Both the position numbers and the translations under genes were made by a program. Positions 9,468 to 18,975 of a stretch of DNA of 64,000 bases are shown piece by piece. The notes beneath the pieces are model-generated. The model was given only the letters and a program-made list of their open reading frames with translations. It made no database searches and was not told the DNA's origin. The DNA comes from Promethearchaeota archaeon (lineage in GTDB: Archaea > Asgardarchaeota > Lokiarchaeia > Sigyniarchaeales > SOKP01): positions 1 to 64,000 of the forward strand of contig JAHLWP010000012.1 in NCBI GenBank assembly GCA_019057865.1. The letters are read 5' to 3'. How positions within the stretch are numbered: position 1 is the stretch's first letter; each line of letters begins with the position of its first letter.

Positions 9468-10385
9468 TTGAAAACATTAATTATAGCATTAGGAGGAAAT
9501 GCATTAATAAAGTTTGGTGAAGAAGGTACAACAGAGGAGCAATTTCGAAATTTAAGAATTCCAATTAGCCAAATTGCAGAATTAGTAAGAGAATATAACA
9601 TAATTATTACTCATGGTAATGGTCCACAAGTAGGAAATCTCTTACTTCAACAGGAAGCAACGGAGGCAGTTTCAAAGAGACCTTTACAAATATTAGTAGC
9701 AGAAACCCAAGGACAGATTGGTTATATGATTGAGAGTACTTTGGATGAAGAGCTGATGAAAATAGGTCTGGATGAAGAAAAACTTTTCTTGACAGTTTTA
9801 ACATATGTTAAGGTTGATCCTGAGGACCCTGCATTTAAAAATCCTACAAAGCCAATTGGACCTGCATATCCCGTCCGTACTCAACCGGGACAAGTTAAAA
9901 CTGCTAAAGGTTGGCGTCGAGTTGTTCCTTCTCCTAAACCAAAAAAAATCTATCAATGGCGTGAAATAAAGAAATTAATGGAATTAGGAAGCTGGATTGT
10001 AATTGCGTGTGGGGGTGGCGGCATTCCAGTTATAAAAGAAAAGAAGAGACTATATGGCGTTGAAGCGGTTATAGATAAAGATCTTGCTAGTTCTAAATTA
10101 GCTGAACAAATTGATGCTGATATACTTCTTATTGCTACTGATGTTGAGAAAGTTGCTCTAAATTATGGAACTCCTAATCAAAGAGATCTTGAAAAACTTT
10201 CTATATCTGAAGCAAAAAAATATTTAGAAGAAGGACAATTTCCTGCTGGAAGTATGGGACCTAAAATTCAGGCGGTAATAAATTTTATGGAAGCAGGAGG
10301 AGAAAAAGCAATTATAACATCAATTGAAAAAATTAATGCAGCATTAGAAGGAGAAGCAGGAACTAATATATATTTGGATGAATAA
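9468..10385 (+). CDS. arcC: Carbamate kinase
   Basis: Carbamate kinase makes ATP, ammonia and CO2 from carbamoyl phosphate and ADP. The 305-residue protein is full length and shows the amino-acid-kinase pattern: an N-terminal LIIALGGNAL (about residues 4-13), ITHGNGPQVGN near 47, a central IACGGGGIPV, and near the C-terminus the FPAGSMGPKIQA block typical of this enzyme. Translation appears to start at TTG 9468, preceded by AGAGG; no nearby ATG fits. With the carbamoyltransferase at 7028 it would complete the energy-yielding half of the arginine/citrulline (or agmatine) route. Arginine or agmatine deiminase is not in the window. Confidence 0.93.
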   Translation: MKTLIIALGGNALIKFGEEGTTEEQFRNLRIPISQIAELVREYNIIITHGNGPQVGNLLLQQEATEAVSKRPLQILVAETQGQIGYMIESTLDEELMKIGLDEEKLFLTVLTYVKVDPEDPAFKNPTKPIGPAYPVRTQPGQVKTAKGWRRVVPSPKPKKIYQWREIKKLMELGSWIVIACGGGGIPVIKEKKRLYGVEAVIDKDLASSKLAEQIDADILLIATDVEKVALNYGTPNQRDLEKLSISEAKKYLEEGQFPAGSMGPKIQAVINFMEAGGEKAIITSIEKINAALEGEAGTNIYLDE

Positions 10386-10425
10386 TAATTTTTAAAATCC
10401 ATAAAAAAAGATAGAAAATTGAATT

Positions 10426-11688
10426 TTATTGTTTTACTAGCACTTTTTCAATAATATCCACAGCCCAATCTATTTCTTCTTTAGTTATTATCAAAGGTGG
10501 AGCAAATCGTATGATAGTTGCATGAGTATCTTTAGCTAAAATACCATTATTCTTAAGTTCTTCAACAATATGTCGAGCATTTTCTTCAAATTCGATGGCT
10601 ATCAATAATCCTTTACCTCTAACTTCTTTAACTGGAATTTTTGTTCTTTTTTCAGCAATTTCTTTAAGTCTTTTCATAAAGTAATCCCCCATTTCTTTAG
10701 CTCGTTCTGGTAAATTCTCGCGTAAATGCACATCCAAAGATTTCATTCCAACAGCTGATGCCAAAGGATTACCTCCAAAAGTACTTCCATGTGTTCCTGG
10801 TTTAATTACATCCGGACCAATAATATCACGATTCGTAACTACAGCAGAAACAGGGTAAACTCCACCTCCAAGAGCCTTTCCGAGTAACATTATATCTGGT
10901 TTCACATTTTCATGATCGCAAGCAAATAATTCTCCTGTTCTCCCAAGACCCGTCTGAATTTCATCAACCATCATTAATACATTATATTTTGAACATATTT
11001 CTCTTACTTCTTTCAAAAATCCTTCTGGAGGAACTTTTACTCCAGCTTCTCCTTGGAGAGGTTCAAATAAAAATGATGCTATTGTTTCTGGACCAATTTC
11101 AAGGATTGTATTTTCTAATTCTTCAGCATCTCCATATGGGATTGTAATAAAACCCGGAGTATAAGGTCCAAAATTACCATAATAACGAGCAGCAGAAATA
11201 TCAGTACTAAAACCAACAATAGTTATAGTTCTTCCATGAAAGTTATCTCTACATACTATTATTTTTGCTTCTCCTTTAGGAATTTTTTTCTTAATATATC
11301 CCCATGCTCTGGCAACTTTCAATCCAGTTGAAACTGCCTCCGTACCCGTATTCATAGGGAGCGCCATTATTCCTGAATTTTTAGGATCATTTATGTGTGT
11401 TCCAACAACTTCACATAATTTCTTTAGAAATGGACCCATCATATCGTTATGAAACGCTCTAGACGATAAAGTTACTTTATCCGCTTGTTCTTTTAAAGCT
11501 TTTATAATTTCAGGGTGGCAATGACCAGTATTTTGACTTGAATATGCGGATAAGCAGTCTAAATACTTTTTATCTTCTGGATCATAAACCCAAACACCTT
11601 CTGCTCTTGATATTACAACGGGGATTGGATGATAATTATGAGCACAATATTCATTATCCATTTCAATATAATCTTTTGAACTTGGCAT
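10426..11688 (-). CDS. rocD: Ornithine aminotransferase-like class III PLP aminotransferase (420 aa)
   Basis: This class III aminotransferase most resembles ornithine-oxo-acid aminotransferase, which converts ornithine to glutamate semialdehyde. The N-terminal block EYCAHNYHPIPVVISRAEGVWVYD is characteristic of that group. PLP-site elements include NTGTEAV (113-119), VDEIQTGLGRTG (241-252) and the Schiff-base lysine Lys271 in LLGKALGGG. The length matches the family. It is convergent with carbamate kinase (40 nt apart) and lies beside the lysine fermentation cluster. Ornithine released by the carbamoyltransferase route is the natural substrate; acetylornithine or lysine cannot be excluded. 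Confidence 0.87.
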   Translation of the reverse strand: MPSSKDYIEMDNEYCAHNYHPIPVVISRAEGVWVYDPEDKKYLDCLSAYSSQNTGHCHPEIIKALKEQADKVTLSSRAFHNDMMGPFLKKLCEVVGTHINDPKNSGIMALPMNTGTEAVSTGLKVARAWGYIKKKIPKGEAKIIVCRDNFHGRTITIVGFSTDISAARYYGNFGPYTPGFITIPYGDAEELENTILEIGPETIASFLFEPLQGEAGVKVPPEGFLKEVREICSKYNVLMMVDEIQTGLGRTGELFACDHENVKPDIMLLGKALGGGVYPVSAVVTNRDIIGPDVIKPGTHGSTFGGNPLASAVGMKSLDVHLRENLPERAKEMGDYFMKRLKEIAEKRTKIPVKEVRGKGLLIAIEFEENARHIVEELKNNGILAKDTHATIIRFAPPLIITKEEIDWAVDIIEKVLVKQ

Positions 11689-11993
11689 ATTATTTCGTAT
11701 TTCTTTTTAATGATTATAATACTACTTTATTATATGAAAATTCCCATTAAAATTTTAGAGTTTTTTTATTCATGATCTAGGGAAAAACCTGGGAATTCTA
11801 CGAAAATAATTTATAAAATACTAAATAAAAGTACATAATTTTAAAAAAATTTTAGGAAGGTGCTATTTAATTAGATGTTTGACAAATTACAATCAATTAT
11901 TTCCAAAGTAGAAGCGTAAAGTAAAACCTTAAATTTTGAATTTTTTTTTCCTTTATTTAAAACTTTCAAAAATTAATTTTATAATACTTTTTC
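11689..11993. other. AT-rich intergenic gap
   Basis: This 305-nt stretch lies upstream of the aminotransferase start and beyond the end of kamE. It holds poly-A/T tracts and one 14-codon plus-strand frame (ATG at 11875), with a GGAAGGTG too far upstream to support translation. I see no RNA gene, repeat or conserved element. The T-rich tract next to kamE (about 11941-11955) could act in transcription termination. Confidence 0.3.
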
Positions 11994-12782
11994 TTATATT
12001 TTATTTCTCTTAACTAATTCTTTAATAGCAAATGTAGCAACTAATTCAGCATAAGTATCAGGTCCAAATCCCGCATCATATCCGAGTTCTTTTGCTAGTT
12101 CATTGCTTATTCTTGGTCCACCGCATATTAGTATAACTTTATCCCTTATTCCCTCAGCTTCTAAAAGTTCTACTAGATTAGTTAAATTTTTTACATGAAT
12201 ATTTTTTTGAGTTACTGTTTGAGAAACAAGTAAAACATCAGCTTTTAATTCTATTGTTTTTTTAACAAATTCTTCATTCGATACTTGGCTTCCTAAATTA
12301 TAAGCTTCAATCATCTCATATCTCTCGAGACCAAAATGACCAGCATATCCTTTCATATTCATAATAGCGTCAATTCCTACTGTATGTGCATCTGTCCCGG
12401 TTGTGGCTCCAAGAACTACAACTTTACGCTTAAGATTTTGCTTTATAAAGTCATTAATTTCTTCCATAGGCATAGATTCTACGTCTACTGATTCTACTTC
12501 AATTTTAGTATAATCTATTGTGTGAATTAGACTCCCATAGACTATAAAAAAAGTAAAACCTTTATCTAATAGAATGTGATATACGATGGAGGGGTCTTCT
12601 AATCCCATTTTCATAGCTAGCTGTTTAGCTGCTATACTTGCTTTCTCTCCATCCTCAACAGGAAGAGTAAAACTAATTTGGACCTTACCATCATTCATTG
12701 CATCTCCATAAGGTAGAATCCTTTTCAAATCAAGAGCTTTATCTAAATCTTTCTTTTCTGTTGAATACAATCCTCCTCTCAT
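11994..12782 (-). CDS. kamE: Lysine 5,6-aminomutase beta subunit (B12-binding)
   Basis: This small subunit of adenosylcobalamin- and PLP-dependent lysine 5,6-aminomutase moves the terminal amino group of beta-lysine or D-lysine to the next carbon. The 262-residue length matches KamE. The cobalamin base-off motif DxHxxG is present in GTDAHTVGIDAIMNMKG, followed by the Rossmann-like B12 domain with VILICGGPRISNELAKELGYDAGFG near the C-terminus. Its start lies one nucleotide after the kamD stop, implying translational coupling of the two subunits. It is the last gene of the minus-strand lysine fermentation cluster. Confidence 0.94.
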   Translation of the reverse strand: MRGGLYSTEKKDLDKALDLKRILPYGDAMNDGKVQISFTLPVEDGEKASIAAKQLAMKMGLEDPSIVYHILLDKGFTFFIVYGSLIHTIDYTKIEVESVDVESMPMEEINDFIKQNLKRKVVVLGATTGTDAHTVGIDAIMNMKGYAGHFGLERYEMIEAYNLGSQVSNEEFVKKTIELKADVLLVSQTVTQKNIHVKNLTNLVELLEAEGIRDKVILICGGPRISNELAKELGYDAGFGPDTYAELVATFAIKELVKRNKI

Positions 12783-12783
12783 A

Positions 12784-14382
12784 TTAACTCCCTCCTATAC
12801 TTAATTCTTTACTTATAATTTCTATAAATGGATTATAATAGTCTTTCTCTTTCTCAATTACCCCTTCCAATCCTTTACCACTATTAATTGGTCTTTTAAT
12901 TCCAGCAAAAATGCCTTTTTCGATGGTTCTAAATAACCCTTCTTTTTCAATTTCTTTCAATAATTTATATGCTTTATGTAATACGTCATTAGCTCTTTTT
13001 TCTATTATCCCCCCTTGTTTAAATATAATTTCTTCACTAATAGACTTCAAATTATTAAAAATGTAACGTGTATTTTCTATTGAAAGTGCTCTGTCTGACA
13101 TAAAAGGAGTATGAATCGCTTCGGTTAACATACCAAGGAGATGGATTTTTTGATTTGTCATTATTGTAATGATATTGAATAAAGCATCCTGAACATGACC
13201 TTTAAATATATTTCCTGTCATATATTTAGTGGGGGGCATATACTTAAGGGGAGCATTAGGAAAAATTTCTCGAGCCATCTGAGCTTGTGCTAGCTCATAT
13301 AAAAACCCATTTTCTAAATCAGGATTCATTTCAAAAGCATGACCTAATCCCATTTGTTCCTCTTTTAAACCAGCAAAAGATGCAAATTGTTCATTGATAA
13401 ATTGAGAAGCAAGAACAGTATGAGCAGCTTCAAATGCATCTGCTGTTGTTAAATAATTATCTTCACCAGTATTGATTATTACTCCCGCATATGCATTTAT
13501 CATTCGAGAAAAATATTGATCGACAATCGTTCTTTTCATATTTATATCTCGAAAAAGAATTCCATAAAGAGCATCGTTAAGCATCATATCAAGCCTTTCA
13601 AATGCGCCCATTGCAGCAATCTCAGGCATACATAACCCCGAACAATAATTTGTCAGTAGAATGTACCGTTTTAATTCCTCACCAACCTTATCTAATGCCT
13701 TTCTCATTAATCGAAAATTCTCTTGGGTAGCATATGTCCCTCCGAATCCCTCAGTAGTAGCACCATAAGGTACATAATCAAGTAAGCTTTGAACAGTAGA
13801 CCTTATTACCGCGATTACATCGGCTCCTTGTCTAGCTGCAGCTTGAGCCTGAATAATATCTTCATAGATATTACCTGTTGCTACAATAACATAAATGAGA
13901 GGACCTTCTTTAACACCATATTTTTTGAGCAATTCATTTCTTTTTTTCTTTTTTTCAGTGATAAGTGCCAGTTTTTCTTGAGCAATTATATTTATCGTTG
14001 CTTTTATTTCAGAAATGTCTTTTAAAGGAAGCTTGGTTAAATCTAATTCATCTTTTGCTACTTTTTCAGCAATTTCTTGAGGTGAAAGATTTGTATGTAA
14101 TACAGCGTTTCCTATATAGATTGCAGCTCCAATTCCCAAACCATTTTCTTTTTCTATTTTGTCAACTAGGATGTTTGGTAGTGGCACATCAAACTCATCT
14201 ACACCATCAATACCAAATAACCTACAGACTGTTCTTTCAATTGTGGTAGTAGTATGTTGATCTATAAATTTCTGTGTATCTAACGCAATATCCTTTGCTG
14301 CTTTTCTTGCTTTTTCTACAATCGAAAAATCTAAATTTAACTTACTTCTTTGAGTTTTTTCTATTTCTTTCACTAATCTCAC
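12784..14382 (-). CDS. kamD: Lysine 5,6-aminomutase alpha subunit
   Basis: The large subunit of lysine 5,6-aminomutase, which contributes the TIM barrel that binds PLP and adenosylcobalamin. At 532 residues it is close to the usual KamD length. Conserved blocks include GATTEGFGGTYATQENFRLMRKALD, NYCSGLCMPEIAAMGAFERLDMM and the C-terminal PPTKYMTGNIFKGHVQDALFN. It is followed one nucleotide later by kamE and preceded by the kamB-like gene. The partner reactivating protein KamC (MutS-like) is not in this window. Confidence 0.95.
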   Translation of the reverse strand: MRLVKEIEKTQRSKLNLDFSIVEKARKAAKDIALDTQKFIDQHTTTTIERTVCRLFGIDGVDEFDVPLPNILVDKIEKENGLGIGAAIYIGNAVLHTNLSPQEIAEKVAKDELDLTKLPLKDISEIKATINIIAQEKLALITEKKKKRNELLKKYGVKEGPLIYVIVATGNIYEDIIQAQAAARQGADVIAVIRSTVQSLLDYVPYGATTEGFGGTYATQENFRLMRKALDKVGEELKRYILLTNYCSGLCMPEIAAMGAFERLDMMLNDALYGILFRDINMKRTIVDQYFSRMINAYAGVIINTGEDNYLTTADAFEAAHTVLASQFINEQFASFAGLKEEQMGLGHAFEMNPDLENGFLYELAQAQMAREIFPNAPLKYMPPTKYMTGNIFKGHVQDALFNIITIMTNQKIHLLGMLTEAIHTPFMSDRALSIENTRYIFNNLKSISEEIIFKQGGIIEKRANDVLHKAYKLLKEIEKEGLFRTIEKGIFAGIKRPINSGKGLEGVIEKEKDYYNPFIEIISKELSIGGS

Positions 14383-14417
14383 TTTTTTTCAATAAGGATT
14401 CTAAGACTATTCTAAAT

Positions 14418-15452
14418 TTAATCATTAACTCCAAGATTATAAACTGGAATTTTTAATTCTTCTTGGATTGATTTTAAAAAATTATCTTTATCAAATTCAT
14501 ATCCATAAGGAGAAGTTGGGTTTATTGTTATCGCAATTATATTTATTGGGTTTAAAACTTTTAAAATTCCTCCTTTTTTGAGAAATTTTTTTGTTGTTTT
14601 TTCACTTAAAAATAATTTTGTACCATCTTCCACTATAAAGGTAATTCCCTTATATTTTTGTGTGGATTTCATAAGATCTTCCAATAGTTTGTCTGTGACA
14701 GCCCCGTTTATTACAACATATTGAGAATTATCATCTAGATTTTCAATAATTTCTTGAGCAGCATCCAATGCTGTAGCGACTTTTAAAGAATTTACTGAAT
14801 AGGTTTTATCAATAATGCTCACTTTTGATTTTTTGAGAATACCCGTTGAGAGGTTTATTATTTCTAAGTTTTCCTCTTGTTCTAAATTTAATAACTTAAT
14901 AGTGTGAATTGTTAAGTCAATCACATTCTTCATGTTTCTTGACACAGAGGCACCCGTTGAGAGGATGGTAGCGTCCGAAATTAAAGGTGTAGCATATGCT
15001 CTTCTATCAAACGCACCATCCACCAAAATATGATCACATCCTAAGTTTCTTAAATCTGAACAGATTGTTAATAAATGTTTATTTATCGAAGGACCAGCCA
15101 ATACAACATATCCTTCACTCAAAGCCTTTAAAATCATAATTTCTCCTAAAGGAGTATTCAATCCTGTCTTTTTGATAATTTCAAATTTAATTTCACTATC
15201 TTCAAAGCATTGTTGGGCAGTTACTACATAAGTTCCCTTCTTTACAAATATTTGAGGTTTTGGTAATTCAGTAATAACATCATATTTTTCACCATCTCTC
15301 CCTATCGAAGTAAGACCTAATGTAAATCGGTCTTCAATATTTCTTATAATATAATTCAATGTAGTTGTTTTACTCACATTTTTTGCGAGTCCTATTATTG
15401 AGATAATTTTTATATTTTCAAGTTTTTTCAAAAATTCGACCATAAAATCCAT
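14418..15452 (-). CDS. KamB-like P-loop protein, probable lysine 5,6-aminomutase reactivase component
   Basis: In clostridial and fusobacterial lysine clusters a P-loop protein (KamB) sits beside kamA/kamD and is thought to help reactivate the B12 aminomutase. Here a 344-residue protein occupies the same place, between kamA and kamD. Its N-terminus has a Walker-A-like loop, IIGLAKNVSKTTTLNYI, in which the second glycine of GKT is replaced by Ser, so nucleotide binding may be altered. Further blocks are TSIGRDGEKYD, VLAGPSINKHLL and DHILVDGAFDRRAYA, the last Walker-B-like. KamB identity is inferred from position and motif style. Confidence 0.65.
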   Translation of the reverse strand: MDFMVEFLKKLENIKIISIIGLAKNVSKTTTLNYIIRNIEDRFTLGLTSIGRDGEKYDVITELPKPQIFVKKGTYVVTAQQCFEDSEIKFEIIKKTGLNTPLGEIMILKALSEGYVVLAGPSINKHLLTICSDLRNLGCDHILVDGAFDRRAYATPLISDATILSTGASVSRNMKNVIDLTIHTIKLLNLEQEENLEIINLSTGILKKSKVSIIDKTYSVNSLKVATALDAAQEIIENLDDNSQYVVINGAVTDKLLEDLMKSTQKYKGITFIVEDGTKLFLSEKTTKKFLKKGGILKVLNPINIIAITINPTSPYGYEFDKDNFLKSIQEELKIPVYNLGVND

Positions 15453-15544
15453 TTTCTCGCCAAAAATATTTCAATTTCTCAATAATTAAAGAAATAAATC
15501 TTGATTATGTAAGTTTTAAATTTAAAATATAATAATATTTTAAG

Positions 15545-16837
15545 CTAATGATTCAGTTTTCTCCGCGACTTTCTAAGCAGATCCTTCGGTTCAATCGTCA
15601 TTTTCTGACCACTTAACAAAGCACTCACCCCAATTTGTTTCTTACAATCTTCACAATGACAATTTGGTGTATAATCTTTTGGTTCTTCATATGTAGTTAT
15701 AACGCCCTCAAAATTTCTTAATACAACACGTGTATTTCCTTGAGAGATTGTATAATGTGGCATCACAGGAATTTTTCCACCTCCACCAGGGGCATCAACA
15801 ACAAAGGTTGGAACGCATAATCCTGAAGTATGTCCTCTCAAACCTTCAATTATTTCAATACCCTGAGCAACACTGGTTCTGAAATGTCCGAGTCCAATAG
15901 AAAGATCGCATTGGTATATGTAATATGGTCTTACTCTAATCTTTACTAAATCTTGTACCAGTTTCTTCATTATATGAATACAATCGTTTACTCCCCTTAA
16001 TAGAACTGATTGGTTACCAAGAGGTATTCCAACATCGGCTAACATTTCACATGCTTTTGTAGAATCTGCTGTGATTTCATTTGAGTGATTGAAATGTGTA
16101 TTAAACCAGATAGGATGATATTTTTTTAGTATTTCGCACAATTCAGGAGTAATTCGATAAGGATTTGTAACCGGGGCTCTAGAACCTATCCGTATTATTT
16201 CTACATGAGGTATTTCTTTCAATTTTTTTAAAATATCTTCTAATTTTTTGTCAGATATTAATAGTGCATCTCCTCCAGATAAGAGAACATCCCTTATAGA
16301 AGGGGTGTTTTTTATATATTCAATACAAGCATCAATTTGTGATTGTGGAGGTGCCATGTCGTGATGACCAGCAAATCTTCTTCTAGTACAATGTCGACAA
16401 TACATTGAGCAATTTTCAGTAACTAAAAACAATACTCTATCCGGATAACGATGGGTCAATCCTTCGACAGGAGAATCAACATCTTCACTCAGGGGGTCTT
16501 CTAGGTCACCAGTATATCTTTCTAATTCAAGATTTGTTGGAATCGCTTGTTTTCTTATTGGATCATAAGGATCATCAGGATCAATTAATGATAAGTAATA
16601 GGGTGTAATCGCCATCCTATACTCTTGTAAGATTCTAGGATCATCTTCTTCTTTAGTTAATTTGATATATTTTTTGAGTTCTTCTAAAGTTGTTATCCTG
16701 TTTTTAACTTGCCATTTCCAATCATTCCATTCTTCATCACTAATGTGTCCAAATAGTTCTTTTCGCCTATTGACTTTCATAATCATCTCAATTATTTTTC
16801 TTTGAGTTAACAATTTATTAAACGTGTTTTTCTTCAA
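15545..16837 (-). CDS. kamA: L-lysine 2,3-aminomutase (radical SAM, PLP)
   Basis: Converts L-lysine to L-beta-lysine, the first step of lysine fermentation. The radical SAM triad is Cys143, Cys147 and Cys150 in [10 protein letters not shown], followed by the family's TRRRFAG. The C-terminal [15 protein letters not shown] block holds the PLP lysine, and late cysteines (NCHCEDC) match the zinc site of clostridial KamA. Homology to KamA begins at [10 protein letters not shown], so Met20 (ATG at 16778-16780) is a good alternative start with the purine-rich GAGATGATT before it. It is co-directional with kamB-like, kamD and kamE downstream. Confidence 0.95.
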   Translation of the reverse strand: MKKNTFNKLLTQRKIIEMIMKVNRRKELFGHISDEEWNDWKWQVKNRITTLEELKKYIKLTKEEDDPRILQEYRMAITPYYLSLIDPDDPYDPIRKQAIPTNLELERYTGDLEDPLSEDVDSPVEGLTHRYPDRVLFLVTENCSMYCRHCTRRRFAGHHDMAPPQSQIDACIEYIKNTPSIRDVLLSGGDALLISDKKLEDILKKLKEIPHVEIIRIGSRAPVTNPYRITPELCEILKKYHPIWFNTHFNHSNEITADSTKACEMLADVGIPLGNQSVLLRGVNDCIHIMKKLVQDLVKIRVRPYYIYQCDLSIGLGHFRTSVAQGIEIIEGLRGHTSGLCVPTFVVDAPGGGGKIPVMPHYTISQGNTRVVLRNFEGVITTYEEPKDYTPNCHCEDCKKQIGVSALLSGQKMTIEPKDLLRKSRRKLNH

Positions 16838-16895
16838 ATATTTTTTGTTTTTTGAAGATTTTCTTTATTCATCCTGATAATATAATTTAAGAAAG

Positions 16896-17138
16896 TTATT
16901 TGATGAAAAATCCGTTAGAAAATAGTATTAGAGTAGATTTATTTATTTTGTTCCGAATACAAGATGCAACTCCAGTGACATGCCCATTCGAACCCACTTG
17001 CGTTATAGCGGGAAAGAGTGAAGCACCTTTGCCAAAATAAATATCGAGTACAGTAGCTCCAGCATGTAATTGAGCTAAAATAACAAAATATTCCCCGAAA
17101 TAGTCTGAATCATTGAGTCCTTTATAAGGTTCCATCAA
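16896..17138 (-). pseudogene. Truncated SAM-dependent methyltransferase (80 aa)
   Basis: The product starts like the N-terminal part of a class I methyltransferase. LHAGATVLDIYFGKGASLFPAITQVGSNGHVTGV reproduces the SAM-binding motif I region, although motif I itself (DIGxGxG) reads DIYFGKG. After that the protein loses all similarity, ends in an unrelated Asn/Lys-rich tail and stops at 80 residues, about a third of the usual length. No continuation appears in other frames. It lies between kdd and kamA on the same strand. I read it as a decayed insertion, although translation of a short protein cannot be excluded. Confidence 0.6.
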
Positions 17139-17170
17139 TTTTAACTCATTTTTCCTACTTCTTTAACAAT

Positions 17171-18211
17171 TTATTTGACATATTTTTCTTCAAATAATTT
17201 CCTTAAAACGCTTGATTCTCGCAGTATATCCAATGCAATTTGGTCATGATTTTTTGTGTAACCATTACCTATAATCATTGATACATCTTTCCCTACTCCT
17301 TCAGCTCCTAGTGCTGCTTTTGTAAAACTAGTAGCCATAGAAAAGAAATATACAATCCCACCATCTCTTACAGGCAATATGCTTGACATTTCTGTATTTG
17401 GTATACTCAAACAATTAATAGAGATATCTACTTCTTTACCACCATTAACTTTTAACGTTTCTTCCAGTACATTTACGGGTTTAAGAACATCAGCAATAAT
17501 AACTTCATGACAGAAGTTTGTATCCTTAAGGTAATTTGCTCGTTCTTTATTCCTTGCTTGACCGATTACTTTTCCTGTTTCTCCTACCATTTTTTTAGAT
17601 ATATATGAGCACATTAGTCCAGATTTGCCAGTTGCTCCTAAGATTAAAACAGTATTTCCTGATTTAACGAGTTTTTTAACCTGAGCTGGAGCACCTGCAA
17701 CGTCTAATACTGCTAATGCTAGAGTATCTTCCATATCCTCAGGGAGCTTAGCATATATTCCACTTTCAAAAAGAATTGCTTTCCCCTTAATTTCAACGCG
17801 ATCAATTTCTGGGAAGATATTGAAAATTTTATCTATTCTGAGAGGTGTCAGGGAAAGGGAAACTAATGTTGCAACCTTATCGCCAACTTTTAAATCAACT
17901 TTACCTTTTAAAGAATCACCAATTTTTTCTATATTCCCTATGAGCATTCCCCCAGAGCCAGTTACTGGGTTTTGCATTTTACCTCTTTCATTTACAATTC
18001 CCATTATTTTTTTTTTAATTTTTTCAATATCTCCATTGGCTTCTTCCTTTAGTTGGTTAAAACTGGCTGAATCTATGTTTAAAAATTCAATATCGATTAA
18101 AATCTCATTATCATAAATGTCCATATTATTTGAAATTTTTATGGCTGGTTGTGGTAGAGCTCCTTTTGGTTCAATGACTCTATGAGCTCCATACTTGTTT
18201 CCTTTTTTCAT
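17171..18211 (-). CDS. kdd: L-erythro-3,5-diaminohexanoate dehydrogenase
   Basis: Oxidatively deaminates 3,5-diaminohexanoate to 3-keto-5-aminohexanoate with NAD(P)+, the third step of lysine fermentation. The 346 residues match the family. The N-terminal GAHRVIEPKGALPQPA and the GRMQNPVTGSGGML-like segment (here GKMQNPVTGSGGMLIG) are diagnostic of Kdd, and the Rossmann nucleotide loop reads LILGATGKSGLM. It sits between flavodoxin and the methyltransferase remnant, in the same orientation as the kam genes and kce/kal. Confidence 0.93.
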   Translation of the reverse strand: MKKGNKYGAHRVIEPKGALPQPAIKISNNMDIYDNEILIDIEFLNIDSASFNQLKEEANGDIEKIKKKIMGIVNERGKMQNPVTGSGGMLIGNIEKIGDSLKGKVDLKVGDKVATLVSLSLTPLRIDKIFNIFPEIDRVEIKGKAILFESGIYAKLPEDMEDTLALAVLDVAGAPAQVKKLVKSGNTVLILGATGKSGLMCSYISKKMVGETGKVIGQARNKERANYLKDTNFCHEVIIADVLKPVNVLEETLKVNGGKEVDISINCLSIPNTEMSSILPVRDGGIVYFFSMATSFTKAALGAEGVGKDVSMIIGNGYTKNHDQIALDILRESSVLRKLFEEKYVK

Positions 18212-18371
18212 GGTCCAATATCCAAATACATGTTAATTGTCTCTAATCAAAATAAACATTGAATATAATTATAATTTTTTCTAATTTTGATAGATACTAG
18301 AGATTATTATGGGAAAAGGAAGAATAAAAAGTGATTAATTACAAGAAGAGAGAGAAAAATAGAAATTAGTA

Positions 18372-18905
18372 TTAATTAAGAATATCTTGAGCGAATTTTT
18401 TAGCATTCTCTAGATCTAGCTTATTTGGATGTTTTTTAACCTCTTCTAAATATTCTACCCACTCTTCTTCATCCGTTATTATTGTTTTATGGATAAACAT
18501 TTCAATAGGAGGTGATGGTGCTCCTTGACACCTAAAACAGCCTTTAAAATTGATCTCTTTTTCTCTTTCAAGCTTTTCAAATGTTTTACTACACTCTCCT
18601 GCCCATTTCTCGAATAGGCTTTTATTTTTTTCTGGTGGATAAGTTGAGTGAGTATAAAAACCTGCTAGTTTGAAATTAGGAGATATAGGGATTTTTTTAA
18701 GAATTCTTAAAATTGGTTTAGCTAAGTTAGAATCATGACAAGCAGAACCTAAAAAGACTAAATCTGAATTAAATAAATCTTCTACTTTGACCTTATTTAC
18801 CCTTTTTAGATATGATTCATGATTTTGAGAGGCAACTTCGTGTATTGCTTTGGCAATTTTTTCAGTATTACCTGTTTCACTATAATATGCTATTAAAACT
18901 TTCAT
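18372..18905 (-). CDS. Flavodoxin family protein (177 aa)
   Basis: An FMN-binding electron carrier. The phosphate-binding loop is at the N-terminus (AYYSETGNTEKIAKAI, residues 6-21). A second loop, LVFLGSACHDSN, and a C-terminal segment containing CFRCQGAPSPPIEMF follow the short-chain flavodoxin plan. It is inserted between kdd and kce in the lysine cluster, where related bacterial clusters lack such a gene. It may serve in reductive activation, for example donating an electron to the radical SAM enzyme KamA or to the B12 of KamDE; this role is inferred from position only. Confidence 0.8.
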   Translation of the reverse strand: MKVLIAYYSETGNTEKIAKAIHEVASQNHESYLKRVNKVKVEDLFNSDLVFLGSACHDSNLAKPILRILKKIPISPNFKLAGFYTHSTYPPEKNKSLFEKWAGECSKTFEKLEREKEINFKGCFRCQGAPSPPIEMFIHKTIITDEEEWVEYLEEVKKHPNKLDLENAKKFAQDILN

Positions 18906-18975
18906 TGATTAAATCATCCTTTATTTTTAATTAATTAAGATTAACATACTATTTTATTGTTATGAATAAAGTATT

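Noticed and set aside
11875..11919. Short plus-strand frame of 14 codons in the gap before kamE
   Set aside because: Too short, with poor spacing to GGAAGGTG and no sign of conservation.
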